Shown: one piece after another, positions 50,892 through 62,419 of the stretch
How the letters are laid out: each line of letters begins with the position of its first letter
Numbering within the stretch: the first letter of the stretch is position 1
Assembly (NCBI RefSeq): GCF_001949145.1
Contig: NW_019091386.1
Coordinates: forward strand, 1,178,915 to 1,242,914
Direction: 5' to 3'
Length of the DNA stretch: 64,000 bases
Source: Acanthaster planci
Taxonomy: Eukaryota > Echinodermata > Asteroidea > Valvatida > Acanthasteridae
Program-made: the position numbers and the translations under genes
Notes under the pieces: generated by a model
Told to the model about the DNA's origin: nothing
What the model saw: only the letters and a program-made list of their open reading frames with translations
The model's database searches: none

Positions 50892-53800
50892 CTGTGAGAT
50901 ATAAAAAGTTGTAAACATAATATTTAAAAAAATCCTTCATTTGTTTGACATTGAAATATTACTTTTTTTGTCAAGATAATTTCTTAAACTAACACAATCC
51001 TTCAAAATCTGCTGGGAAGTGTTTCAAGCACAATAAGGGGTTCCCTCTGCAATGGAAGATTACGTTGCAGCTTCTGAATTCAGTTCATTCTGAGCTTTCC
51101 AATGAAATGAATTTCTGGAGGGGAACCCTTGATATGTAACATACAATTAGTTTTCAACGAGATGCTCGCAAATGCCCGTAGTGTCCTCACACGAAGGAGT
51201 CAGCTGAACATGGGCATGCGGATGGAGGCAGGGTCTTTCAATTGAACTATCTTAGCAGAACCGTGTCAACGTAGGCTCATGAAATACCTACAAAATGGAC
51301 ACGGGCCGCACAAAAGCTGAGAAAAACAAGACTCAAAATACAAAATTCCATACAGTTGTTTAAGGGTGTGGCTAATTCGCAAACGGCAAGAGGTCAATCA
51401 CAGTAATGTTTTTCAGTTGTATCATTGACAGTGCTGTATACATAAAGCAGAGGTAGCAGCAAGTCATTTTTTGCAAGTCCAAGTCATTTCACAAGTCATT
51501 ATATGCAAGTCCAAGTCATTTCACAAGTCAGTTGGTCACAGGTCAAGTCACAAGTCATTTGGTCTAAACACAATTCAGGTCACAAGTCTCTTTGTCCAAG
51601 TACAAGTCAAGCTGCACGTTATTTTGTCCAGCTGTAATATTAAGCAAAAAGAACCAGGCGTCAACTTACGAAGTTACAAGTTATGAGTTTTGGACAAATG
51701 ATACCTTTTCTCCTATTATGTTGACAATGCCTCCATAATTCTCTTTTTCACTTGTGTGGTAATTACTATTCTTGCAGTTAATCACATATCTGTCGTATAT
51801 TGGACTTCTGTTTAATTTAATAAATGTACTTTGCTGTGTTGAGGTAAAAATGATGAGATAGTGAGGGCGCTGTTTATCCTAGTCACACGTCAATGCAATG
51901 CAACGTAGCAGCATGATATGCGCGCTGCCCTGATCTACAGCTGCAGCTGGGTGAAGCAGAAGCCGGTGTGCAAGCTGAAGTCCGTTTTTTATGCACATAA
52001 GATGTAAACTGAATAGCTTAAAAATATATGGAGACGGTCGAGTAACGTCTGACTTGGGTCGGCAACAAGTCATTTTGTGCAAGTCCAAGTCTAGTCACAA
52101 GTCCTTTTCCGCAAGTCCAAGTCAAGTCACAAGTCCTTTTTTGCAAGTCCAAGTCAAGTCACAAGTCATTTTTTGCAAGTCCAAGTCAAGTCACAAGTCA
52201 CAACAATAGCTACTCCAGTCCGACTCGAGTCCAAGTCACATGACTCGAGTCAGCAACTCTGTCATGAAGGCCATCAAGTGCTTGAGGAAACACCAATTGA
52301 CGCACATTGCTGAAACACGGCTAGATCGACTCACCTGACAGGGCAATGCGTTAGCACTATGGAGTGCTTACGGGAGTTCTTGGTGATGACCTTCGCCCTT
52401 GTGTGAAGCCACACCCATGAGGAGTTCTTGGTCATCAGCCGGAAATACAGTGTGTGGATCTCGTCCGTGTCCACCACTGCAAGAAAAATCATCGGCGGAA
52501 ATGGGATATTTTGAACAAGGAAAATCACAAGAGGCTCCAGTATGGCCACCTCCAAAGATATGGCCATGGCTTAAAATAACCCTTGTACCTATGGATGCCA
52601 CTCACTAGAGGCTGAAGCAATTTGCCATAGGCTTGTGTGCCGCTCTCAGCCAAAACCATTTGATTTGGGAAGAGCCTAAGAATTTCAGCCTATCCTTTCT
52701 GTACATCATGAGCTGGTAGAGTTGTTGACTCGACTCATGCCACATGAACTCGAGTCAGACTTGAGTCAGACTTGAGTTGCTATTTTTTGGGAGTTGACTT
52801 GTAACTACCAGCTTGGACTTGTGATACAACTAGGACTTCCAAAAGTTATGACTTGTAACCAACACAAGCTACTTGAGTGACCCCCCCGAACTTTGAAATT
52901 AGGCCTATCAATTTGTGATTAAAGTATAAGTATCACTTATCAAAGCGAGTAAAGTTCAACAGTCCAAAACTTGTAATTCTTAAGTTAACGCCTGGCCCTA
53001 TTTGCTTAATCACAGCCAGACACAATAATGTGTGACTTGACTTTGCACCCGGACAGAGAGGCTTCTGACTTGCCTTGCATTTGGGTTAATTGACTGGAGT
53101 TGACCTGTGACCAAATGACTTAGAACCAAATCTGGACTTGGACTCGCAGAAAATGACATGGTACCAACTCTGTCTGCTTGGAGTATTGTGTGGTCCAGCA
53201 ACACAGCCCCAGCTTGGCACAATGAAAATCCACAATGAAGTTATTTTCGTTTTATTTTCTATGACGAGGCAGCCTAGTTCTAAAGTCACATCCTTCAGAC
53301 GTTGCTTTGTTTTTCTCTGGACACCTTCTACCCAGGTAGTTTCTTCTTTTTTTTTTCAGGGGTTCTGTTCTGGTGCATCCAAACTTACAATGCCCCAGAG
53401 CCAGGAGCTTTTTGACCAATGTGAAAAGTCACAGGAAAATGGGAGTAAATGAAATTAAGACACCCGGGCAAATGCCAATTTGAATTATAGTTTAAGATTC
53501 AATGATGAAAACTGTTGGAAACAGAGACGGGGTACGTTTTTATACATAAACATCTAAGATTCATCTTGAAAACTGCCAGCTGGTATGTTTTTCAATTTCC
53601 ACAAGTAGAAAACTTCATAACGTATCTACCTCAATCTGCAGCTTCTGCCACAAGTTTAACAAGTAATTTATCAGATTTTACACTTTGTTACGCAGAGTAT
53701 GAGGTATAAAAATGAAAGCGACTGACTTACGGGTCTTGTGGCAAGCGAACATGGCGGCCAGGTCTTGCGGATGGATCATGTCGTATAGCGACTTGCCTTC

Positions 53801-56800
53801 CAGTTCACTAGGCTCAAATCCCAAAATGTCATAGGCCCTGCGGGGAAAACAATTAAAGTATGACATACCGATGGTTCCCAGACTCCCGGCCTTGTTCAAG
53901 CTGCAGTTGAGTAATTGGTGATCTGGCTTATTACCTCGGCGCACCCAGCTCAGCACATGTGGGCGTGAATGCGTACGCCATGTTGCCAAAATTGCCAGAA
54001 AATGTCAAGAATGTACAAGAAAGAGATCAAATGAATTTGAGACTTCCTTATCTCTCCGTAGCTTTATTACAAGGAAACAACTTGCTGTCTCCTTTCAAGT
54101 CAATGAAAAATGAATCTGTTTTATATGAACTCCCAAAGCAACCTAAAATGCACATCGAAACAGTAAGAGGGGCTGACATTTTGATCCTAACAGAATCTTT
54201 CTGGCAAAACTGACGACTGGACAGTGACAAACAAGCAAACGAGGAATCAAGCAAGCATGGACATATGCAGGGGGGGCATAAAGAAGGGGTGAGAAAGTTG
54301 GTGGCTGGATAAAGGGGCAACGGGTAAAGGAGACTATGTGCAGAGGCATTTTTTACTACTGAGAGAAAAACAATTTTATTTTTTTTGGGGGGGGGGAAAT
54401 CTATGTCTCTTCCCTTCTTTCCAAAAGTCTGTAAAAGAGCACCAAATACGTGTACAGCCTCAACCGCAGAAAGGCCTTCAAAGGTCGCAAAAACTTTCAA
54501 AATAATTTGGCCCAACCTTTCAGAAATTTGGCCCAGGATCCAACCCTGTTTTCAGCCCCTGAACTGGAATTTAATTTTTTTCTTATCAGGAATATTGCTG
54601 TAAAGCAAAGTAACACCAAATATCAATTAGCTGGACAGTTCTGAGCAGGTGGTGCTCAATAAGTGGCACCATACAGTCTCCTGTTTACAAAATCATTTTC
54701 TGGAAATGGAAACAGTCAAAGACAAGCGTCATCGACGAGTTCACCGTGTGTACCAACGCAGGTATAATGGCCGCTTATCTCGTGCCGGGTCAAGTACGCT
54801 GGCCAGAACCCTTTTCTTTTTCCTGTACCCAATTCACTGAGGCAATTTACCAACAGATAATCTGATTAGGAGTGATTGACAAGGTTGAGTGGGTGGTGGG
54901 GCCGTCGCTAGGACTGCGGGCAATGATCCCCCCCCACCCGATCTGTCAGGGTGTTTGTTAAAAACAGATATAAGAAATTCCCGCTCACGGAAATTCAATT
55001 TGGTACTCGCAATTAGATTCTTTTTTTTTTTTAATCACACTACGGACTGTGAATTGAAAGCCAGTGGAATGGTCTCAGGTAAAAAAAGGAAAAGGGATTT
55101 CTATATATATTACTGCCGGGCAAAGAAAAGGGAAAACATTTCTTTGGTGGTACATGCACAATGAGAGGTGATTGGTTCGTGTGGAGAATTCCGCCCTTGA
55201 GCAAAATAACAATGTCGGAAGCTGAGCAAGTATCTAAAGATGACATTCAAGGATTTGTCTAAGATGTCAGAAACTAAATTTGAACAGATGAATATTTTGC
55301 ACTGAAATGCTGAAATTTCACCATCGCTGAAATATTTGAAAAACAGGTTTTGTTTCAAGGACTAATTTGACCAGATAAATATTTCTGCACTGAAATGCTG
55401 AAATTTTGACATCGTTGAAACAAAACCTGTTTTTTGAATAGCCATGATCCAATGTAAAGCAAAACAAAACAAAAAGACTTCAAATTTGATCCTGATCAGT
55501 TTTCAACAATTTCTAACTATCTCTTGAAGTATCTTGTTTTAAGCAAGCTGAAATTCATGAACGGTTCACCCCCAAACTCTACACTGGAAGGGGTGGAAGA
55601 GTTTCCCAGTGTGTCACAAAATGTTTGCCTGGATAAACTCAATTTAAAAAAAAAAAGAAATTTAAAAAGGGTACTTGATTTTTTTCAAAGTGAGTCAGCA
55701 AAAACAGATTACATAGTTTTTAACAGAAAAAGGACAAATTCTGAAGAGAGAACAATTCCTTATTGACCAACTTTTCAAATCAAGACAAATGCCAAATGAC
55801 TTTTAAGCATTATTTGGAAAATAGTGAATTGTACAAAGATTTACTCAGGTTTGGTAAATATAAAACAATATAATGGAAGGTTCACACTAATGTAATGTAT
55901 GAATACTTTCATTCAATGGGTGAGAATGCTCTCAGATCAACCTCTTTGAACAGAGAATTCCAGCTGTTGCCTCATGACATTTCTCTTGCCCTTACACATG
56001 TAACCATTCATTATTTGTGTCTGGAAAAATGTAAGGATTAAGATCTTCCTTTCCGCACCTGGTGTCCAGCAGCTTGACGCTGAGGTCCATCTCGTGCTTG
56101 CTCCAGAAGACGTTCTGCTTGAACTCGATGTCCGTGTCCTGGGCCAGGGAGGTGATGGGCCGGAAGGCCAGGAACAAGACCTGGCAGGAGGTCCGGCTGG
56201 ACTTGACGGCGCCCGGGAACGAGCGCATACCCCCACAGCAGTGCATTTTCTGGGTGGGGAAAAATACATTAGATTTTGAGTGGCGCAAACGAGGGCAGTG
56301 TCGTCGTCCAGTCCATCGCAAGTCCCTTCGCGGGTCCAGCCACGAGCAACGCGGGAAACAATGGCAAAGGAATGTTTTTCGTTACGGTTCATCCGAATAC
56401 CTTGTGACTTGACTTGTGGCTGGATGACCTGTGATGGACTTGTGGTGGACTTGAAGGGCCCTGCGGGGACTGATGATGGGCCGGAATACAACACTGCATT
56501 GGGGTAGTCCAAAAATTTCATATTGAGAGCCCTAAAACTTCAAAGAGTTTTTAAAAATGCAAACAAAAAAGGACTGACGCGAAGATCAGCAAGCCCAACT
56601 CTAGCACTACACGAACGAAGCTTGTCTCAAGAAACATCCGGTGCCAAGGCTCTATTTATACTCTACACTGACATTTCCAGTCATGCCACCTGACTCCTTC
56701 CTGGTCCGTCTTTTCAAAGAAGTTCAGCATGCACTGATTCAGCCTCAGGGTTCAAACTCACTTGCCTCCACTCTGAGGCACAGAGTCAGACTTACCACAA

Positions 56801-58264
56801 ACCCTGTGCTGGTTCCATTGAAGCATTTCATCCTGCACAGGAACGAGACTTTACAAGCATCACCGGTCCCCCGCTCCTCCATTCCACAACCAACGCTGTA
56901 CGCTGCTTCCATCTGCAGTGAGTTTGCACAACACTATTGAAATTTACGAATGGGCATAACTCATGTAATCAGCAGAGTTTGACTGGGGAAGGAAATAACC
57001 TTATGATCACCTTGCAATGGATTTTCTTTTACTGGAAAATCTCTGTGTTTCCCCTTTTAAGGAAATTTAAACACTTCCCAGTGAATAGGGGACGTTTTCA
57101 GTGGCCTAACTAGGGTCAGATTTGAAGGACAAATTGGGTGGGGCATTTTTTCTAGATATTTGCTCGTGATTTTGAACACGCCAAAGTCCTTTGGTATTTT
57201 TTCGGTAAGTTGGCTTTAGTTTGCATTAGACAGTGCAAATTGGGCCAATTTTGAGGTATCACTCAGTCCGGCATCATCATGAAAATGGATATTTACAAAC
57301 GTAGGTTGGTGAGAAATGTGGAGAGTTCCTACCGAGTTGCCATATGCGAGATTCTTTTAACCAAATTATGGCAAATCAAACGAGATTATACGTGATTCTC
57401 ACAAAACCTCAAAGGTTAGGGTTACAGGCCCATGAAATCAAGCTCAAGTTTCTGATGACATCCAACTCGTATCGTTTGGCCGGGTCACAAACATGCAGTA
57501 AGGAACGAGAAAGTTATGAAGAAGTGACGATTTATTTTGCGTGGCCTGACCTGCACCCGCGACTGGCAGCCGGTGGACGACAGGGTCTGCTCCAGCACCC
57601 CCTTGAGCTCCAGGTGGTCGTCCGGGTGGACGATGCCGTAGAGGCACCGGTGCACCAGGTCCACCTGGTGGAAGCCCAGGTGGCTGGAGATATTCTCGGT
57701 GGAGTAGAGGATGGTCCCATCGGAAGTGACCACAAGCAGGAACCCATCGAGAGCCTGGATGGGGAGAAAGGTCGATGATGTGATGATCCCAATTAAAAAA
57801 AACTGTTACCTTTAGTCTTTTTAACACAACAGGAATGAATATGGCTTCCTGATGCCACTTTTTTCTTCATTATCTCAGTGACGGTCAATTATTTCAAAGA
57901 CTTTACTGAGACACGAATCTGATCCTGAAAGCATTTCCAACTTTGAAGACATTTTGGCGATGTTGTCAACCATGTCAACTCCTAATGGCCTCTGAACACT
58001 TGATACAGATGCTGAACCACGGAAATGGCGACAGGATGAAACAAAGTGCTTGCTAAAGTGTACCATCATGTGAGGAAGAGAATTTTTTGTTTATGTAAAT
58101 TGAGTGAGTGAAGTAAAACGCGTCTGTTACAAAGACACGATAGCCTTTCCTCCAACCAAGACAGCGCACTACGCAACCACTCAATATTACATTTTAACAT
58201 TCTTTTGACTTTTTTTTTCTTATTTCACACCTGGAAGATTGTTTGGAACATTTCATGCCCGACC
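49514..58264 (-). CDS. bHLH-PAS transcription factor (AHR / NPAS4-dysfusion-like), 5' incomplete
   Basis: bHLH-PAS proteins are nuclear, usually ARNT-partnered transcription factors. Exons in transcript order: 58231-58264, 57551-57754, 56796-56912, 56059-56249, 53731-53837, 52335-52476, 49514-50891; every junction is phase-consistent and about 723 codons are seen. PAS-A reads ALDGFLLVVTSDGTILYSTEN then SHLGFHQVDLVHR, VHPDDHLELKG and FLCRMKCFNGTSTGFV. PAS-B reads VFWSKHEMDLSVKLLD, ILGFEPSELEGKSLYDMIHP and YFRLMTKNSSWVWLHTRAKV. The FxCRxxC...TGF and FRLxTKNxxWxW pieces look like AHR; the DGFLLVVT and LGFExSEL pieces look like NPAS4. The family is clear, the subfamily is not. The DNA-binding bHLH exon was not found between 58264 and 64000 and may be outside the window. 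The last exon is a low-complexity His/Pro/Tyr-rich tail. Confidence 0.85.
51448..52261 (-). mobile_element. CAAGTC-satellite transposon, copy 1
   Basis: Starts CAGAGGTAGC and ends GCAACTCTG, so the termini are inverted CAGAG repeats as in hAT-like elements. The interior has two blocks of CAAGTCCAAGTCAAGTCACAAGTC units (51475-51640 and 52060-52200) and a CGACTCGAGTCC terminus. Flanking 8-mers ACATAAAG and TCATGAAG agree at six of eight bases, possibly a decayed target duplication. It is intronic in the PAS gene, 73 bp downstream of exon 52335-52476 in transcript sense. Confidence 0.65.
52717..53172 (+). mobile_element. CAAGTC-satellite transposon, copy 2 (inverted relative to copy 1)
   Basis: Starts TAGAGTTGTTGACTCG and ends GGTACCAACTCTG. 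Its GACTTGAGTCAGACTTG, GACTTGTAACTACC and AAATGACATGGTACC blocks correspond to copy 1 read on the other strand (GACTCGAGTCATGTGACTTG and so on). It is 456 bp against 814 bp and more diverged. It lies on the other side of exon 52335-52476, so the exon sits between inverted copies. Confidence 0.6.
56359..56456 (+). repeat. Dispersed repeat, copy 2
   Basis: CAATGGCAAAGGAATGTTTTTC, CTTGTGACTTGACTTGTGG and GTGATGGACTTGTGG align with 47547-47640. It lies in the PAS-gene intron between exons 56059-56249 and 56796-56912. Non-coding. Confidence 0.6.
56796..56912 (-). CDS. PAS factor exon within PAS-A, hidden in an antisense-frame region
   Basis: Read on the minus strand between CACTGCAG and GTAAGT, this 117 bp exon is phase 0 at both ends. 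It encodes MEAAYSVGCGMEERGTGD followed by SFLCRMKCFNGTSTGFV. The second half matches the FICRLRCLLDNSSGF strand pair of AHR PAS-A and fills exactly the piece missing between the flanking exons. It was found by splice phase and family logic, not as a long open frame. Confidence 0.8.
58231..58264 (-). CDS. PAS factor small exon before PAS-A
   Basis: This 34 bp exon between TTTGTCCACAG and GTGTGA encodes VGHEMFQTIFQ in the frame that joins ALDGFLLVV of the next exon. AHR reads LLQAL and NPAS4 LLQSL at this junction, so a Gln ending is expected. It begins with one base that completes a codon from an upstream exon not identified here. Confidence 0.65.
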
Positions 58265-60227
58265 CTGTGGACAAACCTGAGACTTGTATGAAAAAAAAAC
58301 CACATTTTCTAAGTAAAAGCTTTGGAATTTTCTTTGCTAAATTTCACTTTTTAGGACATGTTACATGTTTCTCTTTCTGATGGCCATTATAACATTTTAT
58401 AAGGGAAAATTAATGTTGTCTGTAAATGGAACTCTTTGAGGTAGTTCTTTAATGTGTTAAACAGGAAAATAAAATTGTCAACATCCAGCAGGACTGAACT
58501 GTAGCAGATAAACAGCGTTGTACGTACATGCATGATACACACATACCCCGTATAACTAATCACACAAGTACGAGGGAACACAGAGTACTGTAGAGTGTCT
58601 GTGTTGCACGATCGAGGCTGGTATACAGGACACAGATGCACTACATTACTCGGTGTTCCATGAGCAATGGCATTAAAAACAAATTTATCTTCAAGCAAAC
58701 TTACAGGGTTTCTCTCAGAGCTGTATATAAAAACATGTATAGCTCTCTGGCCTATGTGCACAAATGCGCCACCTTTGAATTAGAAGTAACTTTTGCAGTT
58801 TTACGTTTTGCTTTTGGCGTACAAATACCGCATTGCATAGAGTTGGAACAACGCATTAGCAGTGTTTGATGCCACGGATCAACCAATCAGAATTGAGAAT
58901 TCAAGTCTGCTCAAAGATAAAGGCATTGGCTACGCGTGAGTGGTCATAAGTGAACTGCACTGCCACGTACTGATGCACCAGTGATACATGTATGGTGATT
59001 GGTTAGGCCATGGTTACGCTAGGGCTAGGCCTACACTGCACAGGTTTTACAATGACAGGAAAAAAGGTTAATGCCCTGTATTAGAAAGTGCCGGTTCTCA
59101 CTGGTTGATAAAAAAAAACATTGCTCATGTCATCGTTTTGTCGAGGCTCGCTGCGTCAAAGCAAAGCATAGGGAACATTCTGATGAAGTTATTTAAAAAA
59201 AAACTGACTAATGGAAAAGTAAGTTAAATGGCTTTGGGTCCTGGATGGAGCCTTGTTTTTGGTTACATAAACAGCAATTGGTCAGGACAGGCTTTGCTTT
59301 GGCCACATTTCCAGCTGTGAAAAGTCAGGAACTCTAAATTTTCGGTAAGAATCTCTGAGTTTGACGGCGATTTTACAATATTTTAGAGCTTTCAATAATG
59401 TTTTGAGGCCTAACGTAACTAAAATAGGTATTCATCTATCATTTGGTATGTAATTTGTAATGATTCGACCTGCATAAACGAAAATTGCGATTCATTGGTA
59501 GGCAATCACCTTGCGACAAATAGACGTTCTCGATGCGCGCGCGACGTACCGCAGGCCTACTTCCTTCGATTGTTTTTTTCCTGGTTGAGAGTCTAACGGA
59601 GAGTTCATTCTTCAGAGGGATTTTTATAAACACACTGAATGTCACAAAGTATTATTTCACTTATTCATGAGACATTCTCGGTGTGTTTTTGGCCAATTTT
59701 CCATACCGGGAGCGCCGCATCACAGAGACGATAAACTGCACTGGGCGCAGCATGCACGCGCACGCGCTTGTCCTTTACTTGGCAAGTTTACAGAGCGCCC
59801 TCAAGAGTCAACATTTGTAAAACGCGGAAGATGGTGCCTCGCACAACATTTCGCTCTTTGGACCCGGTACGGTGTATGCAGCGCCAATCGTCCTCGCTGT
59901 TTGTGCGGTTCTGGGAACTGAGCATCAACCCCTTGTTGTTTGGCTTATTTGTACGATGTTAATGAGTTGCCTGGCTTTTATCATTGCTTATAGGTTCGTT
60001 AGTAAAGTTACTAGTAATGTCAGATTGTTTGAGCATGACGCGGCGAGATGAAATGTAACCTGCATCGTTACATCACGTCATATGTCGGCATATCATCCTG
60101 TTTACTGCCGGCGAAACGGTTGTTTATGACAAATTTGCTTTGCAGCTTCCATGTTTGAGCTAGTACTATCCTCAGCATCTGTTGACCACCACTGGCTAAC
60201 CTGCCGACAGCCATAAACTGAGTGAAA
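58265..60227. promoter_or_regulatory. Interval between the PAS gene and AP5S1, including the AP5S1 promoter
   Basis: About 2 kb without a recognisable exon. The segment just before AP5S1 includes CTGCCGACAG at 60201-60210, which could be a splice acceptor for an untranslated first exon joining 17 bp upstream of the ATG. A GC-richer patch at 59520-59900 with several CG dinucleotides may be the core promoter. I did not find the bHLH exon of the PAS gene here on the minus strand. Confidence 0.4.
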
Positions 60228-60860
60228 ATGGTGTATGCATTCATCATTCATACGCTGAACCCATCAGTAGAAGCTGAAGCCTGCCGTGTACTCTATGCTT
60301 GTACATTTGGCTCTGAAGACTCTCTGGATGACCCAGCAGAGCTGCCACTGAGCAGCAACACGTCCGACCAGGTGATTGACCGGAGAACCTTCAAGAAAGA
60401 ACAGCTGGCTCTCGTGGGCCGACAGGTCCAGTCAGAGTACTCGTTCCGAAGGTCAGCCTGCTCCAGGGACCAGTCAGAGCAGGTTGCCGGTGGGCTTTCC
60501 CTTGCGGTGTCCCTAGACGATGCCGGCCAATGGGATGTGGGATTTTTCCGGCTGCTTGCAGGCGACCCGTTCCGGATGGAAAAGGTAGTCGTCTGGCTGG
60601 GACTGGCAAACATTGGGCTCGCCCTGGTCTGCGAGAGGAGCGAGAACCGTCTCCTGGCAGAGAGCACACTCAAGCTGCTGTTGAGGTACCTCCAGGAACA
60701 TGTGCAAGCAGCCACACAGCCGGCCGAATTGCTGACCAGAGGAGACCGCGTGGCAATCATCGTGCACCAGTTCCTCCCCAGCGGCCGGCTGGTGTTCATG
60801 AACTACGCTGTGATAAGACAACTGGAAAAGGACATGGAAAACTTGCTTCGTGGAAAGTGA
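60228..60860 (+). CDS. AP5S1: AP-5 complex subunit sigma-1
   Basis: AP5S1 is the small sigma subunit of adaptor complex AP-5, which works with SPG11 and SPG15 on late endosomes and lysosomes in protein retrieval. The coding region is one uninterrupted exon of 210 codons (human 200). The start ATG at 60228 is preferred over an upstream in-frame GTG because MVYAFIIHTL matches human MVHAFLIHTL. Other matching segments: CRVLYACTFG (human CRVLYSCVFG), FKKEQLALVGRQV (LRKEQILAVARQV), VVWLGLANIGLALV (VVWLGVLSLGFALV), LLAESTLKLL (LLAEGTLRLL), DRVAIIVHQFLPSGRLVFMN (DRIEGILTRFLPHGQLLFLN). The fold is a longin-like sigma subunit. No frameshift or missing part is seen. Confidence 0.95.
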   Translation: MVYAFIIHTLNPSVEAEACRVLYACTFGSEDSLDDPAELPLSSNTSDQVIDRRTFKKEQLALVGRQVQSEYSFRRSACSRDQSEQVAGGLSLAVSLDDAGQWDVGFFRLLAGDPFRMEKVVVWLGLANIGLALVCERSENRLLAESTLKLLLRYLQEHVQAATQPAELLTRGDRVAIIVHQFLPSGRLVFMNYAVIRQLEKDMENLLRGK

Positions 60861-61143
60861 ATGGTGGAAAAGTCTACACTTCAACACAAACCCAGACTGC
60901 CTAATTCTCTCCCAGGCCTGCAGTTTTTCCTCAGATCAGCTGACCATTATAAAAATTTGATTTAAAAACACCATGCTAGGTCTAGAATGCCCTCCATTGT
61001 TACATCTGAAGTCCAAGTTTCATGCCTGTTCACCCTCCTAGATCCTTCAGCATCCAACAGAATGTTTGGCAAGATTTTGCAGGAATTAGGGGTATAGAGC
61101 ACCCAGCCACAGTTACTCTACATACATGACATAGGGCTTGATG

Positions 61144-61348
61144 CAGTGGCGTAGCTAGGATTTTACTGGGGGGGGAGGGGTACAAAGGCACACCAGCATC
61201 TTAAAGGGGGCACCAGCTTTCAGTGGTGTGGTTTTTTGGGCAAGTTTTTGTCGGCCTTGTTCTATATCCATTCCTCTGTTTTTTTGGGGGGGGCCACCAG
61301 GAATTTATGGGGGGGCACGTGCCATGTGCCTCCATGGCTATGCCACTG
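61144..61348. mobile_element. hAT-like MITE in the AP5S1 3' flank
   Basis: The left end CAGTGGCGTAGCTAGG and the right end, read in reverse complement as CAGTGGCATAGCCATGG, are terminal inverted repeats typical of short hAT elements. The 205 bp body contains several G runs and no frame. The flanking 8-mers GCTTGATG and GCCCCTTG do not match, so target duplication is not supported. If AP5S1 uses the AATAAA at 62414 this element lies in its 3' UTR. Confidence 0.65.
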
Positions 61349-62413
61349 GCCCCTTGACAGTTCAACTTCAAGTACAAAGAATGTTCCGTGGGTTTTCTGC
61401 ACCGTGGAGGATGTTGAAGGACTGAGGAAAGTTTGGCACAGAGACAGATGTAGCAGACGTGAACCGCGTTGCCCAAGATTGTAACCAGGGTCTGAACTCG
61501 GTAGCAGTGTCTCTCAGCAAACTTATGCCTTGAGTGCAACTCATTTGGCAACCAGTCCTTTGCAGTAGTCACCGCGTGGTATTTTTGGCTGGTGTTAACA
61601 TTCTGCTTTTGTTTTTTTCATGAAGTAGCATTTCCATGCAATTGGCTTCGGATTTAACAACCCAAAACCTGGAAACTCCAAGATTTATTCAGAGTCGAAA
61701 AATATTTGAAGGGGGGAAAAGTTGACATTGTGTTTTAGAAAGCTCCAACAATTTCGTCCAAGTTTACGTTCATTAGCAAGATATCATTATAATTATTGTT
61801 ATGCACATGTGTCATAATTCCTTTTGTTACGGGTGGGAGGAGTTGATGGCTAAGGATGTTGAGGGCGTGAGACATAGTGTATCAAGATTCAGTTGATCAG
61901 TAATTTAATATCCTTGCCCCATTGTGGATTTAAAGCTTCAAAATTGAATATTCTATCTCTGCCATAAACCAAGATGATTGTCGAAATCAAGATACGTGTG
62001 CTTGACAAACAAAAATCCATGGAAATTTATAATTCTTGACAGTTGCTAATAATGTATGGGGACTTTGGGTGTCATGCCGATATTGATTTCATGACACCTG
62101 ATATTTTGAATTATCTTGTAACTTTTGTATCATGCTCAGTAGAATTTAATGCAAAACTTGACAAGCCAAGATATCATGTTTATCGCTTCAACAAGTAATG
62201 GTTAAATGTTGCAAAAATAGTATGTAGTTTCTCATTCCTTGTATTCATTTTGTGGTTAAATAACTATAACAAAAAGTCAACAAGTATTTTTGTTAAGATC
62301 ACCTGTCAGTTTTATGCCTTCTATCCAACCGTGTTTGCACTTGGTTTAGAATCCCTGTTAACCCACAGCCTGGTGCCAGGCTAGCTCGTTCCAGAATGTT
62401 ACATGCACGTGTA

Positions 62414-62419
62414 GAATAA
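62414..62419 (+). terminator. AP5S1: Candidate AP5S1 polyadenylation signal
   Basis: AATAAA in the context GTGTAGAATAAAAAGTC, about 1.55 kb after the stop. The attribution is inferred only from position and strand. Confidence 0.3.
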
